Positions 5,145 to 5,153 of a DNA stretch of 5,153 nt are shown here, one piece after another. The translations under genes were made by a program, and so were the position numbers. The notes beneath the pieces are model-generated. The model was not told the origin of the DNA. It saw only the letters and a list, made by a program, of their open reading frames with translations, and did no database searches. Each line of letters starts with the position of its first letter. The stretch's first letter is position 1. The stretch spans positions 1-5,153 of the forward strand of contig CAMBCD010000215.1 of the NCBI GenBank assembly GCA_945863085.1. Direction: 5' to 3'. Source of the DNA: Bordetella parapertussis. Lineage in GTDB: Bacteria; Pseudomonadota; Gammaproteobacteria; Burkholderiales; SG8-41.

Positions 5145-5153
5145 ATGGAACGA
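5145..5153 (+). CDS. Start of a gene leaving the window on the right (partial)
   Basis: An ATG at 5145 begins a frame of only three codons (Met-Glu-Arg) before the window ends. It is supported by AAGGAG at 5132-5137, 7 nt upstream, and by the candidate promoter and dyad before it. It is divergent from qor. Nothing can be said of its product. Confidence 0.6.

Noticed and set aside
1..5153. CRISPR array, tRNA, rRNA, insertion sequence or attachment site
   Set aside because: I saw no spaced repeats of the right size, no tRNA-like cloverleaf ending, no transposase motifs and no terminal inverted repeats with target duplication.

Overview
The window comes from a GC-rich proteobacterium. GC-rich third codon positions, Shine-Dalgarno-led genes and gene content shared with Caulobacter-like and betaproteobacterial genomes point this way. 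Betaproteobacteria is my best guess, but nothing in the sequence fixes the class. The main content is an apparently complete copper-bufferin locus together with its own ECF sigma factor and membrane anti-sigma factor.

Layout. Positions 3-62 hold what looks like the tail of a plus-strand gene running in from the left. Positions 75-1254 (minus strand) hold a two-gene operon, sigF-nrsF: an ECF sigma factor whose 3' end overlaps the gene for a six-helix membrane anti-sigma factor (DUF1109/NrsF). A 266-bp AT-richer intergenic region (1255-1520) holds two divergent promoters. Both carry the same 11-bp -35 core (CCTGTAACCAA), a 16-bp gap between GTAACC and CGAA, and a CAACGAA -10 region, with an unexplained palindrome between them. 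Positions 1521-3950 (plus strand) hold bufABCD: a secreted four-cysteine precursor peptide (DUF2282), an MNIO/DUF692 iron oxidase, its DUF2063 partner and a DoxX-family membrane protein. Positions 3957-4952 (minus strand, convergent, 6-bp gap) hold a zinc-free quinone oxidoreductase of the Qor family. Positions 4953-5144 form a second divergent intergenic region with direct repeats, a candidate promoter and an inverted repeat. They lead to a gene that begins at 5145 and leaves the window after three codons.

How it works together (family knowledge plus inference from the promoters). NrsF holds SigF at the inner membrane. Metal stress, probably sensed through the two NrsF cysteines, frees SigF, which then transcribes its own operon and bufABCD from the matching promoters. 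BufB with BufC modifies the central cysteines of BufA in the cytoplasm. BufA is then exported by its signal peptide and buffers copper in the periplasm. The role of BufD is not established. The bufferin system itself has been described in Caulobacter. What this window adds is a compact divergent arrangement with two near-identical sigma-F-type promoters, plus several small unexplained elements.
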